A stretch of DNA of 64,000 nucleotides from NCBI GenBank assembly GCA_029531795.1, contig JAPEIS010000001.1, positions 5,890,001-5,954,000 on the forward strand, read 5' to 3'. How positions within the stretch are numbered: the stretch's first letter is position 1; each line of letters begins with the position of its first letter. The translations under genes were made by a program, and so were the position numbers. Below the pieces are notes generated by a model, which saw nothing but the letters and a program-made list of their open reading frames with translations, had not been told where the DNA came from and made no database searches. The DNA comes from Sclerotinia nivalis. Taxonomy: Eukaryota > Ascomycota > Leotiomycetes > Helotiales > Sclerotiniaceae. Positions 58,144-64,000 of this stretch are shown here, piece by piece.

Positions 58144-61100
58144 GCGGTTTTCTCGACAGGCGTGGTGTGAGGTGTTCCGATTGGTCCCTTCCGGGTTCCT
58201 TGAAGAGACCTCTAGAGACTCTTCGACAGCTATTTCAGTTGATGCTGAGGCAGTTAGTGAGATATCCAGTGACGAGGTAATAAGGGGATTTGGGATGACT
58301 TCGGTCGGAATCAGGTTCCTGATTGGTTTATCTGACTGTCCAGTGATACCTTGGGTCCGGGTGGCTTTCTCTACGGAGTTTGCTGCGCCGCGCCGGGGTC
58401 GTGGGCGGGAGGTGCGGCCTTTCGTTTTACTAAGTCAGCGGTGACTGGGCTTCTGGTAGGGCAATGCCTTCGAGGTCTTCGAACCTTGTCGGTGCTGCAC
58501 CGCCTGTTTGTTCTGATCCGTTAGAGAGGGCTTACATGATTGTTTTGGGTACTTCCACTGATAATTTAGTACCTCTCCGCTGGTTTAGGATGATTGTTGA
58601 AATGCACTCATGCTACGCTGGTTCTAGTAGTTCAGCGTCCTGATTGGTTTTGCTACGGAGATGGTGGCGTTTCTTACTTGGGCGGGTTTGCTGCTTGCTG
58701 GGACATATTTGCTGTGGATGGATCGTCTTGGTATGTGGATTTGGTAGATGTATTTGATGGGAGAATTGGGATTTTCTTGGAGGACCTCCTGCTTAGCATG
58801 TCGGTACACTCATTCGGAAACTGAAGAGCTCGAACTACGACTCTCGGTGAATGCCTGATTCGATGGAACAGCTCAATTTAAACTTCAATCAAAACGTCAA
58901 TCAAAACACCAAACAAAACATCAATAGACGCAGCTGCTGTCGCACAACAAGCACCGTACAACTCGAATTGTACCAGAAATCATTAATTATTCCACCAGCA
59001 TGCTATCCTCAAATATCACTTTCAATTCCTCGGCATGGGCTTGGTATGGATGGAAATGGAGTTGGTTATCACCAAGGAGTTTTGGCATGGCAATTATTTT
59101 GTATTCGTACTTTTTGTATTAGTGGAGTTTGGCAGCAGCAGCAAGACCCGGGCACTTTAGATAGAGAGACGGTGACAGCAACCTTGTCATTTTCCAGTAG
59201 ACTTCATCCTCCTGGCATAAATTGCCTTGTCTACTTAATGGGATACCTTCTCTAAAATTAACTCTACTATAATCTGTGACGCAAAAATTTGACATGGTGA
59301 AAATAGCAGCGTTTCAAAACGATCCATTTGACACTTCTTTCCACGTTTATAATGACAGTTATACCTGCCGAAAAATTCTCGAGGCAGGGTTAGGATTGAT
59401 ACTTGCATCATGCATGCAATTGCCCTCGGGGTGGAAGGCGGGGAGCGAATTTTTCTGAGCTTGGCTTGAGTTTGATTTTACACGTCTTTTACCTCTTGTT
59501 CTTTTCATGGAGTGGTTTTGGTAATGGTGAAATAGCATATATTACTTTGCCAAAGGTTCTTAGATAACAGAAAACAGCATATCATGAAGTTATTCAGGCA
59601 CCGCATCGATTATATGACTAGAAGTATTCGCATCACATGTTGACGGGAAGTCGTCACTCTCGGCATTATTGTACTTGGAATCGTCACAGTGGTTTGGGGA
59701 CAGCTGAATGAAATCTCCGTATATTACAAGTAACACTTGGGACAGCAGCTACCGCAACATTAGAAATTATTAGTTAGGGAGTACTAATGTTTCAAACGTC
59801 TAACCATAATTATATGTAGCCTCCAAATTGCAACACACTTCGATCTTACTTCGGATAAGGCTATTATATCTCTGTTTGCCCATTTTTGATATGATATTCC
59901 GGATTAGTCAGGTCTTTCGATACTTCAAACAAATTTTTCAATGGCTGTGCTTGAGAGGTTCAATAGGAGTGCAGGTTCTGATGTGGGCTGCGCCGATTGA
60001 CAGTTGAGGAGGATTACAGGTAGACGCTACCGGTGGGTTCGCTTTGAGTGCGGCGCTTTGGCTTCAGGTGATTCCTGCTTGGTATTCACAAAAGGAAGTG
60101 CTCGCACATGCGTTTAAGATAAGCGTTGGAATGGTTAGATTGAAGTAGGAGAATTAGTACTGGATATATTCTGGTCAGAGGAGCGTAGACCGGCGGGATA
60201 AATCTGTACTTATCCCTCCCGTTAAAATTATGTTGGAAGCGCAATAATTCTGCGGTTCCTTTCGTTGGACAAGGAAGCAACGACGAGGTGTCTTCTAAAA
60301 GACAAGCAACGGACTCAGTTTTCCTGGTATAGAACTTCTACTTGATGATAATTAAGCGAAAGGCAATGGAATATGATGCTGTGGTCTTGGTTCAGTTTGG
60401 TGTCTGGTCGTGGATATAGGTGCATAGCATCTCAAGCTAGTTCAGCATTCTAAGCCACGACTTCGAAATAGTGTATTGAGCTACTGGTACATGGTATTTA
60501 TGACTGAAACCGAGCTTACTTGGTCGGGTAGACTCATATAGAGTTAGTGCTGGTGTTTGAGGTATTAGCTAGCCTACTTTCCCGGCAATCAACCGTCTAG
60601 ATTTAGATACGAATCCGATATATAATGATGACCTAACGTCTTTTGTCGATTCCGATACTCCCAAGACTTGCAGTGTGACTATTAAGGTAGAAGATTAGCT
60701 AGAGCCACTGCGGTGAGTAGAACTGTGGCAATTATTATGTAAGTAGAATATTCCGAAACATTATTTGGCGGAAAGTGCCTAGGCAGTGCTGGTCCAACTC
60801 GGGAAGTATTATTGGAAAGATCCCGAGCGGACAATAAATTTTGGGTTGGTCGATGCTGTTCATAGCTAATGATTTACGGGTGACATAGAAGTGTATCTTC
60901 GTAACGGAGAAGCTCTCATGATAGATATTGGTCTACTAAGAAAGCCAAAAGAGCCACCTATAAAAGCCTTTTTGAGTATCTATTTTTTAGACTTTAATTT
61001 TATCTGATGGTAAAATTACCAAAACAGGGTGGATTCCTATAGTTCCACATGTGAAGTCTGGTTGAGGATATATGGTTTCCGATGATCACTCTGTGTGCTG

Positions 61101-64000
61101 GAGTATCAAATCATATCTTTGTCTTGTTTACATGTCTTCATGAACTCTACACAAAAGTCTCAAATATGGGATTACTTGTTTCCTGGACCTGTGACCTTTC
61201 GTGATTTGCATCTTCCTTTCATTTATGATCTAACTTCTTCCACCGAAATTCATTTCCTAGAATACACCTTTAAAATGCTCCATTCTGCCATTCATTGTGA
61301 AATATTGTCCTGGGATTGAAAGAGGTAGTATCAACTTCTCATCAAATGAGCATACCAAAGATAGATATTTAATCACTCATAGCTTTCACAAAACTTAACT
61401 TTTCAACCTCAAAACAGCTTCCCCATTATCCCCAAATCTACCTCTTCTTACCACCCAAAAATCACCTCCTATCAACAACTTTTCATTTTCGTTGTGTTTT
61501 AGTCTCAGTCACCAAAGGCTTCTCGAGGTAAGACTGAAATACAATTCTTGCAGATGTGCAACAGAAAATTGTAAATTCCGAAGTAAGTCCGAAGTCACGA
61601 GCCTGATTGTTGGTTGGTTGAACAGGTAAAGTTGTGGTGAGGCCCGAGTGTCAAGCAGGGCATGTGGAACAAGAACTTTTGTAAATATAATAAAACCAAC
61701 CTCTGTTGATCTATGAGAATGAATAGAACAAAGGCTCCAAGGTTGAACCAAACTTTTGAGTGGAAGAATGGAAGTTGAGGGCTAAAGAGTTTTGAACATC
61801 TCACTGCTCTTTTCCATATGCTAGCTCTCAGCAAGTGCAATGAAGAGAGTGTATGAAAGGTTCCTTCATGAAAAATAGTTTTGTTTGGGCCAACCTGGAA
61901 TCTTTGAAATGAGATGTATGTTCAGTTGTTTCATCGGGTTAACAATGGAGAAGAAAGACTTACGCAGTATATTTATATGCATGTCAAACCATAAAAACCA
62001 ACATCATTTATTACCACTTATGCCTTGTTTCACTTCATTCCCTTACCTGCTGTATCTAGCCCAACTTTTGGTGAATCCTAGTAATGACAAGTTGAGATTT
62101 TGACTTTTATGTTTTTCTTTGAAGATTGATCTGAAGTTTTAGGGAAGTGATAACCAAGGTTAAACTAAACTTGGCAAGTCCTATGCAAGTCGTATTTAAA
62201 GTTTCGGCATGTGACTTTCTCGTGACCTACAATATGGTTGACAGAAACTTCTATCTTCAGAAAGCAGAATCATTTTGTGAATCCCATATCCCAAATCTCT
62301 ACTATCTTGTGTATTACTTGGTATTTCATGCAGGGTTTGTTGGTATGTAACAATGTGGTGGTGTTGTGAAGGTTAAGACAGGGCCTCGGCTAATATTCTA
62401 GCTTCGAGCACCCAAGATTGTATGTATATTGTGGTTGTGCTCATAAAATAATAAATTCTCAAACTTCCTTTAGTACTTCTTGTTTTGATTGTTGCTTTTG
62501 GATAGAAAGAGCTTGGGGGACTGAATAGAGTTTCTTTTGTCAGTAGTAAATGATGCTTTGCCACCAATTTCAGGGAAACTTAATACTTCTCAGTCCCAGT
62601 CTACCTAAAAATTGTATACCGTTCGTGAAGTAAGAATCTAGATTTTGGCACAAGACCAGTTGTATGAAAAAATTTGGGTAAAGGTGTCTGGAGACTCATC
62701 TTTTATTAAATTTGGATTCGATCTTGACAGTCTGGGTTGTGGCAGCATGAGATTTGAATGGAAATCTGAAGTCCAGCATGCTTTGGATAAAAAATGGCTT
62801 GTAGTATGTATTGGAGACTCGAGGGTTTGAGAGGTTTATCACTGGTTACTTTGTAAAGATTGTATTAAGTAACACCGTCTTGAGGTCCAAATAGAAACAT
62901 GAGAATGATCTGTGTGATTCGAGTTGGTTTGATGCCTGATGCAAGGAGCCAAGTGTTTTTCCTGTCTCCAATTCCAACTATATTACAATGTTTTCCACCC
63001 ATTGTTGTAAGTATGCTTGATCTCCGTCGCGTCAGCATTCCCAGTCCGACCACTTCGTACTGTAAGTGTATCTTGACAGACCCCACGTTCACCAATATAT
63101 TATAATAGTTTATTGTATCCAAGTTCGAAGAAGAGGATGAGGCTTTTCTTGGTCGATGCAAGAATATCGATGTGAACTGAGGAGAGGCTTGAATTAGCTA
63201 CAGTTCCAAGAATCGAAATGATGGAGTGCGGAGGGGTTCTTGAATTTACAGAAAAAGAATCAAACTCAACTGTAAAAAAACATGCAGTTCCGCCACAAGA
63301 TAGAGAGTCTATGGTTGTGGAGCATTTCTGATTGCTGTGATAGTCGAAGTTAGTAGGATGGGATGTTACCAAAAGAAACAGACAGGCTAGATCCGCTTCC
63401 AGGAATAAACGGTACATTCTAGTGATTCCAGGAAGCATGCCAGTAATTAGCGCAGCAGCTTTGGCGATGAAAGTTTGGGAGTTTCAGGTTCGCGGTTAGA
63501 CGGAAACCTTAATTTTCAGACATGCAACGGAGCGACGGTATCCTTCCTCTTTGACTGGCTGGCCTCAGACGTTAAAACTCAGATGTGCAACATTATCGAG
63601 GAAAGTCTATATCGGCCAATAAGAGAACTAGGGCAGCATGTATCTTGTGATGCAGTAAGCAGCACACGATGGGCTTGGTAATGATCCGACCGTGGAGATT
63701 ACATTAGGCTAGCGCAATATTGAAGTGCATAGATTGGCTTGAATGACAACCTGGCTGAAGGCTGACTGTCAAGTTCCAGGAGACCATGTATTCCCATAAG
63801 AAGTTACTAGTCGCCCCGTAGAACATAGCTATGTTTCTCGAACGGAGTGTGAGTTGTAGTACTTGTGTGATAAGCCCGAATGCTTTCCTCGCCCAAAATA
63901 TCGATTGTGATACACGGCCTTCCACTACAGTAAGAATTCTAGAGCACCGCGGTGATAAGTTTGAGAAACAAAAAGTAGATGGCAGTTATATCTGGAAGCC
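58144..64000. other. Gene-free stretch to window end
   Basis: No gene can be supported in the last ~5.9 kb. The GC-richer decayed segment continues to about 58,450 (an open frame 58,034-58,444 without recognisable domain). After about 58.85 kb the sequence is AT-rich with short, unconvincing ORFs. Confidence 0.5.

Noticed and set aside
60346..60960. Protein-like fragments (for example DIEVYLRNGEALMIDIGLL) with many stops
   Set aside because: Stops every 10-30 codons and no alignable family by eye; could be chance or a very old relic.
54411..64000. LTR retrotransposon hypothesis for the right end
   Set aside because: No long terminal repeats, primer-binding site, or reverse transcriptase/integrase motifs were seen.

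Overview
This 64 kb window looks like a chromosome segment of a filamentous ascomycete. The evidence is many ~47-75 bp introns with GTRNGT donors and CTAAC-type branch sites, ascomycete-type protein families (an APSES/KilA-N repressor, SVF1, fungal GSTs, NCS-1, CNS1) and pyrimidine-rich leaders. Protein and intron style suggest Leotiomycetes (Sclerotiniaceae-like); that placement is from general resemblance, not from a search.

Layout. 0-46 kb is ordinary gene space with about a dozen conserved genes: the 3' part of a multi-KH RNA-binding protein (1-2107, +); an RCC1-family Ran exchange factor (5544-7460, +); a VPS24-like C-terminal exon relic (8215-8514, -); a FHIT/HNT2 dinucleoside hydrolase (11648-12403, -); a Ure2p-like GST (13466-14439, +); SVF1 (15061-16396, -); a 733-residue unrecognised protein (17058-19259, -); NCS-1/frequenin (20140-21382, -); an omega-like GST (23058-24032, -); a cation diffusion facilitator (24976-26508, +); the Hsp90 co-chaperone CNS1/TTC4 (27001-28260, +); an XBP1-like APSES repressor (28904-31031, -); DNA topoisomerase II (34441-40241, +); and a TBC-domain Rab GAP (42769-45947, +). 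Exon-intron models were rebuilt by hand; for every multi-exon gene the summed coding length is a multiple of three.

From 46 kb to 64 kb I find no conserved gene. This part holds a C-poor, G-rich tract (about 46.2-48.2 kb), one small membrane-protein ORF, a G-poor pyrimidine-rich tract ending in a large 16-bp minisatellite (about 53.83-54.41 kb), an 80-bp tandem duplication whose copies differ only by transitions, and a 57.3-58.4 kb stretch with frameshifted, repeated coding-like sequence. It reads as a gene-poor block with decayed sequence.

The genes do not form a cluster pathway. Several (two GSTs, SVF1, the metal-ion CDF transporter and an XBP1-like stress repressor) are stress-linked, but their proximity may be chance. 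The best structural oddities are two GC-AG introns among about 30 introns, a stop-free in-frame intron in the CDF gene, very short first coding exons (11 and 20 nt), and long intergenic tracts with extreme strand asymmetry. I did not find a convincing new multi-gene system.
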